A DNA stretch of 35,002 nucleotides. Source: Gammaproteobacteria bacterium (GTDB taxonomy: Bacteria > Pseudomonadota > Gammaproteobacteria > Pseudomonadales > Halieaceae). Below are positions 10,072 to 19,189 of this stretch, piece after piece; position 1 is the first letter of the stretch, and each line of letters starts with the position of its first letter. Location: assembly GCA_003646415.1 (NCBI GenBank), contig QNFS01000005.1, forward strand, positions 1-35,002, in the 5' to 3' direction. Both the position numbers and the translations under genes were made by a program. The notes under the pieces were generated by a model. That model was not told the origin of the DNA and did no database searches. It saw only the letters and a program-made list of their open reading frames with translations.

Positions 10072-10470
10072 CTAGCTGATGGGTACCAGCTTCATATGGG
10101 GGGGCGAACCGGGCACAGGCGCCAGAGGCTGGAGCAATTGTGGCCCCGCATTGGACAGCAACTCGCCGGCACCCTCTACCGAACTCATCAACATATGCAA
10201 GGACAAGGCCGCTCGCCCCTCGCTGGAGGCAACCTGCCCCATCAGCGCCGCCAGTCCCTCCTCACAGAGAAAGCCAAGCAACACTGCGTTGGTCAAGTAG
10301 TCCCGGATAATCTGGCGATTGACCTGGTCCTGCAGGTAACCCTGGAAGCCATCATCCCCGAATACGCGCCCCAGGACTTCAATGTCCCGCCCATCCAGAG
10401 GGTGATCCGGGAAAGTGGGGGCTTCACCAAAGGCCCGATCAATGCGCTCTACTATCTTATCAAGATGCAA
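10072..10470 (-). CDS. Hypothetical protein at the end of the chemosensory operon
   Basis: ORF track starts at 10485, but GGAGG lies inside that start; a TTG at 10470 sits 8 nt after GGAGG. 22-nt gap from the upstream CheW-like gene. Confidence 0.7.
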   Translation of the reverse strand: MHLDKIVERIDRAFGEAPTFPDHPLDGRDIEVLGRVFGDDGFQGYLQDQVNRQIIRDYLTNAVLLGFLCEEGLAALMGQVASSEGRAALSLHMLMSSVEGAGELLSNAGPQLLQPLAPVPGSPPHMKLVPIS

Positions 10471-10491
10471 CGTTACAACCTCCAATAAATA

Positions 10492-10941
10492 TCATGCCAT
10501 CGCCTGGCTAGTTGCAATTTTTTTCTGCAAAAGAGCCAGGTCAGGTACCTGATAAACCGCGCCTTGCAACTTGAAAGCCGCAGTGGCATGTTGCTGCGCC
10601 GCCTCAGGGGCATCTTCTACCTGCTGCGCACAAACCCGCTTTACCGCCAGCCCCTCCCCACGAACAGCGATACCCCAGTAATCACAATCCTCCCCTTCAA
10701 GCCCCAGGAAAATAGCGATTAAACCGGCCCCGCCATGCTGCTCCCGCCAAGCAGAGCCATCATCGTTGCCAAAATCCAGGACAGGAACAGACATACCACG
10801 CCAGCTAAGCGCTTCTGGCGGCCGCTCTGTAGCGTCATGCAGCGTGACTATCTCAGCGAGACAGTTTTGTGGCACCGCCCAGGATTCAGTTTTTGAGCAG
10901 GGTATAAGTACACACCAATGCGACACATCATCAGTCATCAT
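10492..10941 (-). CDS. CheW-like protein, ChpC-like
   Basis: WCVLIPCSKTESWAVPQNCLAEIVTL, WRGMSVPVLDFG, YWGIAVRGEGLAVKRV; RBS AAGGAG; starts 7 nt from the CheA stop. Confidence 0.75.
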   Translation of the reverse strand: MMTDDVSHWCVLIPCSKTESWAVPQNCLAEIVTLHDATERPPEALSWRGMSVPVLDFGNDDGSAWREQHGGAGLIAIFLGLEGEDCDYWGIAVRGEGLAVKRVCAQQVEDAPEAAQQHATAAFKLQGAVYQVPDLALLQKKIATSQAMA

Positions 10942-10947
10942 TACTCC

Positions 10948-13900
10948 TTAAGACAGCTGCAGGTCATAGCCGGTAAGCGCACTAATTTGCTCAATCAAAG
11001 CGGAAAAGTTGAACGGTTTACCCATATAACCGTTACATCCCGCATCTCTGGCCAGGGCACGATGCTTCGCACCCGTACGCGAGGTCACCATAATGACGGG
11101 AAGATGCCCGTAACGTTGTGACTTACGAATTTCACGCAGTGTTTCAATGCCGTCTTTGACCGGCATTTCAACATCCAGCAAAACAATATCCGGCAGTCTG
11201 TGGGTAGCGTTTAACAGATCTATCGCCACCATTCCGTTCTCCGCAGTAATGGTTTCCACTCCGACGGTATCCAATTGACTGGTTGCAACCATTCTCTGGG
11301 TTCTGGAATCGTCCACAACCAGCGCCAGCAATGTCCTGTCAGCGTCACTACTGACCGTTACGGGCGCAAAATCCCCGGAGGCGACGCTGGCCACAAGCAG
11401 GTTGAGATCCAATGCCACAATCGCCTCACCGTCGGCCGTAGTGGCTGCACCGGCAACACCGGGGACTGAGGAAAATTGCGCACCCAGAGACCGAACAACC
11501 AGTTCCAGCGCCTCCTCCACATTATCGATGGCGATGGCCATGTGGCGCTGCTCCGAACCGGCGACAATAATGGGAACTGTTGTCCCCCACACACTGCGCT
11601 CCGGCAAACCCACACCCTGGCACAAGGTAGCGAGATAGGCGGGCTCACACTCCATATCAAACAGCGATAAGGTCTTGCCCTGCTCTACCGCCGAATAAAA
11701 CTTATCGACAGCGACATATTCCACCGCGATCAACCCGTTGAGGGGGATGGCATAGGCACCTTCACCCGCCGTGACAAAAAGTGCGCCGTTGACACTGACG
11801 TTGGAAGGAATTCGAATCTCAAAAGAAGTGCCAAGGCCCACCGCAGACTCGATTTGTATATCCCCGCCAAGCTGTTGCAACTCAGTCATCACGATATCCA
11901 TACCCACGCCACGACCTGAAATTTCACTCAGGGTGCTGGCCGTGGAAAAACCCTTGTGGAATATAAGCCTGATGGCTTCTTCATCACTGAGGGCGTCGAC
12001 ATCGATATCCAGGCCTTTGTTATAGGCGGATTCACGAATCCCATCGGCATCCATACCCCGACCATCATCCGCGAGTTTGATAATGTAATCGCCACCTGAT
12101 TTGCGAACATCGATTGTGATGCGCCCGGCGGTTGGCTTGCCCACCGCCAGGCGCTCTTCGGGAGACTCAATACCATGGTCCAATGCATTACGCACCATGT
12201 GCTCCAGAATAATCTGGCAGCGCGCGTAATGATCCCGATCCAGCGCGCCGGCCTCATTGAGCACCTTGAAAGAGACCGTTTTATTCAGGTCCGTGCTCAC
12301 GGTTCTAACGATACGGCGCAGGCCCGGCATCAAGCGCGACATCGGCACTACCCGGGCTGACTGAAGAGAGGATGTAATACTGGAAATCACTGATGACTGC
12401 TGCTTCAATAACGACTCAACGAGTGCGTTCTGGCGACTGGCGACATCGACCAGATCCGCTAAATCTTCCACGCCCTCACGCAATATATTGGCCGCTTCCT
12501 GCAACTCTGAATACTGATCCATCTCCAACGCATCGAGATCAGCTGTCGAGCGGCCACTGCTCGCATTCGCATTCACATTCACATTCAATAAAGCACGGTC
12601 CGCAATCTTGGCAATATGGGACCTTACCGAGGTCAAGCGAGCCTGTAGTTCGGACGAGGCGCGCTTATTGCGCGAAGTGCTCTGGGCAGAGCGCACCCCG
12701 AGTTGCTGGGCCTGGCTGGTCAGGTTCAACAGGTGATCAAGTTTTTCCGAGGTAATACGAACAGACTGCTGTGCCGCAAGCGATTTCGCACCCTCATCCG
12801 CCAACTGTTGATCCCGCTTTTTCTGACGCACCACAGCAGCTTTGTTTTGCCCGGCGGGTGAACCGACCGATTCCACTACAGGCGCCTCAATGCTTGCAGT
12901 CAAATCACTCTGGACAGCCAACGGCTCGTCACCAGCAACAGGGCCACCACCCTGCACAGGGAACTCACTCGCAATATCTCCTCGATGCTCCTGCACAAAC
13001 TCGACCCCACGGACTACCGCATCCAGCCAAACATTCATCATGCGGAAGTAGTCTTGCTCTGCACCGGCCTCGGGACGCGACGTGGCCTCCAGCAAAGTTT
13101 CGAAATTGTGAACCAGGGTGCCGTAACGTTGCAGGCCTACTCCTTTAGCAATCCCCTTGAGGGTGTGTAAAGTTCGCGCCACTGTTGCAAATGTTGAATC
13201 TACCGTCGCGTCCTTTTCCCACTCGCCGAAGGCATCCTCGAGCTTCTCCACCTCAGCGGAACCCTCTTCAATGAAGGCATCAAGGAAATCGGAGAATATC
13301 TCTGTGCTACTTTTGCTGGTATAGCTAAATGTAATTCCCTCAGGAATAAACCAGGCTGCATCTGACCCACCCCGATCAGGGCTTGACACACCGTAAACAT
13401 CATCACGGCTGTCCGCAGAATCCAGTTGATCAGGCTGCTTACTGCCTGCGAACTCATCGACGTCCACACCGCATATTTCATCAATGCCGCCCTGCGGCTG
13501 CTCTATGCTGGAAAATGCGGCTTCAATGTCACTAACAGTAAAGTCGCTGGCAGCAGGCAGCTCACCAAAAATATCTCCCGCAAAAATATCCTCGCCAAAA
13601 CCGGCGCTCTCCATGGGGTCATCTATTGTCCCGCGATCTGCCGCGACCTCCAGAACATCGTCAGTATCACTATCAAACTCTGCCCCGAGAAAATCGTCGA
13701 ACAAAGCATCGATATTCATTTCATCCTGTGGCGCTGCTCCTGTATCCAACCCCTCGGTAAAGTCAGCCCCCACAATATCATCTGCAAAGTCCGTCTCCGA
13801 AACCGAGGCTTTAGTGGCCGGTTGCTCTGCCTCCAACTCAATACTGGTTACCGGCTCAGGCGCAAACTCAGACTGAAGTTCAGCCTTATGATCCTCGGCA

Positions 13901-15312
13901 GTAAACTCGGGGCTGAAAAGATCATTCCAGTTCTCATTAGTCTGCCCGTGAAACAGCCTTACATAAATCGCACTCTGCTCAGACTTGGCAAGATCCTGCA
14001 TTGCCAGCGGCAGTTCCGTGCATATTGCCGTGACAGGCTCAAAATCCTCAGCATAGCAACGCTTGATGGCTTCAGGCTCATTACCCAGCATCACATCGAC
14101 TTCTATAGCATCAGCCGCAAAGCCAAGCGCTTCGATACGTTCGCGTACCTGAGCGGTAACCTCTTCCATAACCAGGGAAATGACTTCGGTGATTGCCGCA
14201 ACCGAGCTGCCGTCAAATCCATCCATGGCACGAAAGTCTTCGTGGTAGTCGATGTCGATTCCAGACGAAGGGTCAACCGCAACTATCCCCTCAGTACATG
14301 CTACTGCGAGTTCGTCCGGATCCGAATCATCATCAACCAGATACTCACCGTCCAGCAGGTATTTATCAAACTCATCATCATCGGCAGGTAGCGCTATACT
14401 CGCCACATAGTCCAGAACATTACCAGGAGCGGCGTCGCTGCTATGGGCAGCATCGTCCTGCATGGTGTCTTCATTCGCTACAGAATAACTACCCGGCTGA
14501 GCCACGATGCAGGGTACCGGCGCTTCACTCAGGTTGATGGAATGTGAGGAATCCAGCTCAACAGACAAATTATCGTGGTCGTTCTCGTCAATGCTCTCAC
14601 CATCGATCTCGTTTGAAATCTCATCATCAACCGTTGCAACTGGCTCTACGTTGCTTTCCACCTCACAGTCATCTGCCGAGAATTCAATATCTCCGCCGCT
14701 CTCGCGCAACTCATGCTCAGCAATATCTATCGGCAGGCTCTCTTCGGCGCGGGGAGGGGTGGTAGTAACCGGTAGCTGCGAGACCGGGGGCTCAACCACT
14801 GACTTGACCCGTTTAATCGACAGGAAGGCCTCTCCTATATCATCTGCTTCTTTTAAACCAAGGATATCCGAGCCATCTGAAACGCCAGCTGTAGAAACCG
14901 AACTATCGGTATACTCCCTGCGGGAATAATCAACAGCCATCGCCGCTCCCGACAAATCGGCCTTGGCATCTGCATCTGCATCTGCATCTGCATCTACAGC
15001 CGGGTTGTCAGAAATATCCGCATAGATATCGCTCCTCTCACTATCTGAGGACATCACTATTTCTTCATTGACATAAGTGGACAACTCATCACTGCCAGCA
15101 TGACCCCTGACCAGGGGTCGGCCAGCTACTTCAGCCTCGTAGGCTGATAGCCCCTCATCACGATAGTCATTACCCGGAACAGTGAAAAGCTTCTCTTCAG
15201 GCTCTGAAAGGTCCATATCCAGGAGCCAGCGCAGGCTCTTTTCTTTCGTATCATCGACGGAATCCACGACTCCTTCGGTTCCCGATTCACAGCGTTCGTT
15301 GTCAGTGTGCAC
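10948..15312 (-). CDS. CheA-type hybrid histidine kinase (ChpA C-terminal-like): acidic N-region, Hpt, dimerisation, HATPase, CheW, REC
   Basis: Hpt RTLHTLKGIAKGVGL; N-box HMVRNALDHGIES; DDGRGMD; SGRGVGMDIV; CheW domain NGALFVTAGEGAYAIPLNGL; C-terminal REC VVDDSRTQR...LLDVEMPVKDG...GKPF. Confidence 0.93.
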   Translation of the reverse strand: MHTDNERCESGTEGVVDSVDDTKEKSLRWLLDMDLSEPEEKLFTVPGNDYRDEGLSAYEAEVAGRPLVRGHAGSDELSTYVNEEIVMSSDSERSDIYADISDNPAVDADADADADAKADLSGAAMAVDYSRREYTDSSVSTAGVSDGSDILGLKEADDIGEAFLSIKRVKSVVEPPVSQLPVTTTPPRAEESLPIDIAEHELRESGGDIEFSADDCEVESNVEPVATVDDEISNEIDGESIDENDHDNLSVELDSSHSINLSEAPVPCIVAQPGSYSVANEDTMQDDAAHSSDAAPGNVLDYVASIALPADDDEFDKYLLDGEYLVDDDSDPDELAVACTEGIVAVDPSSGIDIDYHEDFRAMDGFDGSSVAAITEVISLVMEEVTAQVRERIEALGFAADAIEVDVMLGNEPEAIKRCYAEDFEPVTAICTELPLAMQDLAKSEQSAIYVRLFHGQTNENWNDLFSPEFTAEDHKAELQSEFAPEPVTSIELEAEQPATKASVSETDFADDIVGADFTEGLDTGAAPQDEMNIDALFDDFLGAEFDSDTDDVLEVAADRGTIDDPMESAGFGEDIFAGDIFGELPAASDFTVSDIEAAFSSIEQPQGGIDEICGVDVDEFAGSKQPDQLDSADSRDDVYGVSSPDRGGSDAAWFIPEGITFSYTSKSSTEIFSDFLDAFIEEGSAEVEKLEDAFGEWEKDATVDSTFATVARTLHTLKGIAKGVGLQRYGTLVHNFETLLEATSRPEAGAEQDYFRMMNVWLDAVVRGVEFVQEHRGDIASEFPVQGGGPVAGDEPLAVQSDLTASIEAPVVESVGSPAGQNKAAVVRQKKRDQQLADEGAKSLAAQQSVRITSEKLDHLLNLTSQAQQLGVRSAQSTSRNKRASSELQARLTSVRSHIAKIADRALLNVNVNANASSGRSTADLDALEMDQYSELQEAANILREGVEDLADLVDVASRQNALVESLLKQQSSVISSITSSLQSARVVPMSRLMPGLRRIVRTVSTDLNKTVSFKVLNEAGALDRDHYARCQIILEHMVRNALDHGIESPEERLAVGKPTAGRITIDVRKSGGDYIIKLADDGRGMDADGIRESAYNKGLDIDVDALSDEEAIRLIFHKGFSTASTLSEISGRGVGMDIVMTELQQLGGDIQIESAVGLGTSFEIRIPSNVSVNGALFVTAGEGAYAIPLNGLIAVEYVAVDKFYSAVEQGKTLSLFDMECEPAYLATLCQGVGLPERSVWGTTVPIIVAGSEQRHMAIAIDNVEEALELVVRSLGAQFSSVPGVAGAATTADGEAIVALDLNLLVASVASGDFAPVTVSSDADRTLLALVVDDSRTQRMVATSQLDTVGVETITAENGMVAIDLLNATHRLPDIVLLDVEMPVKDGIETLREIRKSQRYGHLPVIMVTSRTGAKHRALARDAGCNGYMGKPFNFSALIEQISALTGYDLQLS

Positions 15313-15354
15313 AATTATTCTCCGTTATCCGGTTTGGCGACCAGCGCCAGTTTT

Positions 15355-17802
15355 TCAGTGAGCGAGAGTCTCTGAAACCACAGTCCTGTCCGCCATATCG
15401 ACGCTCGAACTTATGACCTCCTTCACGAGCGGCAAATCGTCTGACAGGTCCTTTCCACCAGACCTGGCCATACGAAAACAGTCATTGGTCAATTTGCGAA
15501 TGTATTCAACATCCGGGCCCTCAGCGTTTCTATAGGACAGGACCAGGGCCGGAAGAGCGCTCACCACCTCGTTTACCAGTCGTCCCACCTTGTCATTTGG
15601 GGGCTGGTCGCCGTCCAGCACCCTGTCCAGCATATCCTGAGCCGCCCAACCCAACTCACCAAGAATATTGGCTCCAACCGCACGGCCATTGCCCTTGAAA
15701 GTATGGAAGTGCCTGCGAATATCACGCAACACATCATTGGCGCCGGTATTCTGTGCCCACTTCGCCGACAATCTGGTCAGTTCGGCAACGAGTTCCTCAG
15801 ACTCCTCTATAAACACTTCACGAAATTCCGCTGGAATATCCGAATCCTTTACATAGGCCTTTTCCTGCAGGGCCGGGGTATCCGCAGGGATTTTTGCGTC
15901 TGCAACAACAGCGACGTCCGCACCCGAAGACAACTCGATAATCCACTTGTCCAACTCCGACGCCCGCTGTTCAGCAAGGTTAATCACATGAGAGGTATCA
16001 TCCAGTGGGTCAATGACCGACCGCTGTAAATGCATCTCGATCTGGGCGAAAGCATCGGCGAAGCAGCGGAAAGCATCGTCCTCATGCACACTTCCGGCTT
16101 TGCTGGCGGCAGTGAGCCACTTGTGACACTGCTCGATTACCAGCCCCTCTCTGGCCATACCGGCAAAGCTCAGTGCACCGGCGATTTCAGTCAACAGTTG
16201 CAACGACAAACTAATGGCCTTGCGATCTGGTGTATCCTTCAGTTGATCCAGGTAATCGCTGGCGAGACGGTAGAGTAAATCAATATCCGGGTCACCGTTG
16301 TCTGCATCCCTCACTGCCTGGCGCAGCTCTTCGTGCCCTTTATCTGACTTGTTAAGATGACGCTGCAGGGCGAGCGTCAAACGCATAATGCTTTCCGGAT
16401 CCAGGGGTTTCTTGTCCAGCGCACTCTTCAATGCCTTGCGGCGCAGGATCTGGTGCAGATAATTCTCTACCAGGCTCATCTGGGTAAACGTGGCGGTTGC
16501 GACGCTCTTACGCAATTCAAATTCTCCGCTGGAGAAGGAACTGCACAGGCCGTGTTCGAGCTTGTGCTCCAGGTCCAGTTTGACCTCTACAACACCACGA
16601 ATAATTTCGCTTATCGCCTTCTCGGCTTTCTGGGGCTGATCATTGTAGCCGCCGTTGCATAGCTGGTTGAGTAGCGACTGAACATCATTAAGCGAATCCG
16701 CATGAGTAAACTGCCCCGCGGCCGCCAGGCGACACTGAGCACCCTCTATCGCATCCAGCGCAGAGCTGTCTTCGTTTGGCGAATCTGTCGCTGCAATGGC
16801 TGCCAAATCGTTAGTGTTAAGATAATCCACCACACTATTGAGTTGTTCCAGTGCACCACTGACGGCAGTTACAAGGGCATCGATATGTATCAAGCCACGG
16901 CCTGCCACGTCGACGGTATCGTTATCTATCCCGAATACATCACGCACACCTGATATATGCACCGGCTTGGACTTACAGGATGCCACGTAGTAAAGCATCT
17001 GTAGCAGGTAGCTATCGTAGTCTATGGACTCATCAACCCGGGCACCGTTTTCCCTGGCATATTTAATGGTAAATGCGCCGGCCTTGAATATCTGGGCTAT
17101 GCACTCATCCGGCACTATAAGGCCGCCAGCAATACCCTCACAAAGCCCAATCATGGCAAACCAGAACCTTTCCGGCTTGGAGCCAGCGAAAAGTACCTGC
17201 ATCTTCTTGGATATGCGCGCCACAGTCTTCATACTCTCGTTGACATTGCGTCGTCTCAATGCCTGCTTTGCCATTTCCAGATAGAGCGCCAGCATGACAT
17301 TGGTACGACTTTTTATTTCCTCGTCTGACGCAGGCGATGCGCCAGGTGTGATACCAACACCTGCGTCGATGTCCATGTAGAAGAAAAATGCTTGCGGACG
17401 GGGCCGCTCCCCAACCCAGCGGCGCAGGTCATTAACATATTGCTCCAGGCCACGGCCGGTATCCATTCGCACATTCTGGGTATGCGTCAAATATGCCGGG
17501 ACTACCTTCAGGGCCTGCATCAACCCGCCCATCGTCAGCTTACGCCGCTCGCCGACAACCTTATCCTTGTATAGAAAATTGAGACTGCGCTCCATTTCCA
17601 GGGTCAGCATTTCCAGTTTTTTTATCCCCAGTGCCCGCAGCGTAGAGGTGATCTGGTGAACTGCCCACATGCATTGCAACAGGGGCTGTTTCTGCGCCGG
17701 GTCATTACCATATTCAAGCAAGGCCGCCTCAGCATTCTCAGCCTGCTTGTTCATCAATCCACTCACCCATCTAAGGGAAACAACATCCGGTTTGCTAGCC
17801 AC
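15355..17802 (-). CDS. FimL / ChpA N-terminal-like protein with a C-terminal Hpt domain
   Basis: GTG start at 17802 with GGAGG RBS (ORF track used an upstream ATG at 17853). FimL-like N-terminal region with RPRPQAFFFYMDID; canonical Hpt RRHFHTFKGNGRAVGA near the C-terminus. Confidence 0.82.
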   Translation of the reverse strand: MASKPDVVSLRWVSGLMNKQAENAEAALLEYGNDPAQKQPLLQCMWAVHQITSTLRALGIKKLEMLTLEMERSLNFLYKDKVVGERRKLTMGGLMQALKVVPAYLTHTQNVRMDTGRGLEQYVNDLRRWVGERPRPQAFFFYMDIDAGVGITPGASPASDEEIKSRTNVMLALYLEMAKQALRRRNVNESMKTVARISKKMQVLFAGSKPERFWFAMIGLCEGIAGGLIVPDECIAQIFKAGAFTIKYARENGARVDESIDYDSYLLQMLYYVASCKSKPVHISGVRDVFGIDNDTVDVAGRGLIHIDALVTAVSGALEQLNSVVDYLNTNDLAAIAATDSPNEDSSALDAIEGAQCRLAAAGQFTHADSLNDVQSLLNQLCNGGYNDQPQKAEKAISEIIRGVVEVKLDLEHKLEHGLCSSFSSGEFELRKSVATATFTQMSLVENYLHQILRRKALKSALDKKPLDPESIMRLTLALQRHLNKSDKGHEELRQAVRDADNGDPDIDLLYRLASDYLDQLKDTPDRKAISLSLQLLTEIAGALSFAGMAREGLVIEQCHKWLTAASKAGSVHEDDAFRCFADAFAQIEMHLQRSVIDPLDDTSHVINLAEQRASELDKWIIELSSGADVAVVADAKIPADTPALQEKAYVKDSDIPAEFREVFIEESEELVAELTRLSAKWAQNTGANDVLRDIRRHFHTFKGNGRAVGANILGELGWAAQDMLDRVLDGDQPPNDKVGRLVNEVVSALPALVLSYRNAEGPDVEYIRKLTNDCFRMARSGGKDLSDDLPLVKEVISSSVDMADRTVVSETLAH

Positions 17803-17960
17803 TAGTTCAACCTCCAATTTTGTTGTAGACACATACACCATGCCATCACACACGGCGCATGCTCGACAACCATCGCCATCGAATACAGCCCTTGGCCATA
17901 GCCTTCTGTTTCACTGACACCCAGGCTCTTCATCCGCTCCTGTATACAGTTGGCGCTCAT
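17802..17960 (-). other. 52-aa small ORF overlap-coupled between MCP and FimL-like genes; possible degraded PilK/CheR N-domain remnant or small adaptor
   Basis: MSANCIQERMKSLGVSETEGYGQGLYSMAMVVEHAPCVMAWCMCLQQNWRLN*; start ATGA overlaps the MCP stop, TAG overlaps the next gene's GTG (TAGTG). Confidence 0.55.
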
Positions 17961-19189
17961 ACAGAGGCCCGGGTTTTTTCAGCAGACTCCATGGCGCTCA
18001 TCTCATCCTCACGGTAGACCCGCGAGGCATCCTGAATATGCTTTAAATCCTCGACCACGGAGAGGTCCTGCTCTCCGGTGCGTGCTTTTTCAATCTTGAA
18101 TTGACGGAGATTTTTAGCCACATCGCGCATCGAGGTTTTAAGGCTGCTCACACCTACCTGGGTAGATTCGCTGTATTCACTGATATCAAGGTTCCGCTCA
18201 CGAATCTCGTCCATGGAACTGTTCATATGCCGTGCTGTGTTTGCCGACTGTCCTGCGGCATCATCGACAGATGTAATAATCGAGGTGATCGCCGAGGAAC
18301 CTGCATTGATTTCCTCCAAAGAGGTATCAAGCTTTTCGATATACTGCAGAATGGTTACCACTGTTCCAACCGTATTTTCCATGCTGGAAAGATTGTCGGC
18401 AGACAAGTTTTGCAGCATCCGCACTTCAGTGATAATCTTGCGCCCCTCCTCTTCCGCTTCGCGCAAGAGGTCGCCAATCGCCTCGGCAATGCCAAGAAAA
18501 GGACGACCGTGCTCACCGGCCTTCTCCGCCTCGATACGCGTATTGATCGCTACCACTGAGATCTTGGTATTCAAAGCCTGGATATATTCGGCCGCCGCTG
18601 TTACTGACTGAATCAATTCACCCTGTCGTTTGGCAGATTTTGAGGTTTCCTGCACCGACTCACGCACATTGGCAGACGCTTTAGACATATCCTTGGTAAG
18701 CTCATAGCCCTGCGCAACACGCTGTCTGTTGCTCTCCGAGGTCCTGGCCGCCTCGCCCGTCGATGTCTTGATTTCTTCACTGGTACGCACCATTTCTGTC
18801 GCTGCAGTGGCGGACTCAACGACAGATCGTGTCAATTCTCTTCCTTTGTCCACCTGCCCCTCTGCGGAGATGCCGATTTTAGATATTCCTTCCACAGAAA
18901 CTTCAAATGGTGTTCGAATATTGCGTATAAGTTCTCGCTGGCGCCCGATGGACGCATTAATTTCACGGGCAATATCACGTGTTACTGTGTTTTCGTCCGG
19001 CACATGCACCGTCAGGTCACCCTCGGCAATCTGTATCAGGGCGCTATTAATTTCTGCAATACCCTTCTCTGTATAGCGTACCCGGCGACGCTGGGTAACG
19101 TACATGGCTATCAGTAGTCCCACCGCAACGATGCCAAACACACCGAACAAGATCATTAATGTACCAACGTCATGCAATATATTATTCAT
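17957..19189 (-). CDS. Methyl-accepting chemotaxis protein, PilJ-like, lacking a periplasmic sensor domain
   Basis: Single N-terminal TM (LMILFGVFGIVAVGLLIAMYV), HAMP-like segment, coiled-coil signalling domain with hairpin VVAINTRIEAEKAGEHGRPFLGIAEAIGDLL; RBS AAAGGGAAAGAG. Confidence 0.88.
   Translation of the reverse strand: MNNILHDVGTLMILFGVFGIVAVGLLIAMYVTQRRRVRYTEKGIAEINSALIQIAEGDLTVHVPDENTVTRDIAREINASIGRQRELIRNIRTPFEVSVEGISKIGISAEGQVDKGRELTRSVVESATAATEMVRTSEEIKTSTGEAARTSESNRQRVAQGYELTKDMSKASANVRESVQETSKSAKRQGELIQSVTAAAEYIQALNTKISVVAINTRIEAEKAGEHGRPFLGIAEAIGDLLREAEEEGRKIITEVRMLQNLSADNLSSMENTVGTVVTILQYIEKLDTSLEEINAGSSAITSIITSVDDAAGQSANTARHMNSSMDEIRERNLDISEYSESTQVGVSSLKTSMRDVAKNLRQFKIEKARTGEQDLSVVEDLKHIQDASRVYREDEMSAMESAEKTRASV

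Noticed and set aside
13426-14391. 321-aa plus-strand ORF
   Set aside because: Antisense to the acidic CheA region; no recognisable domain.
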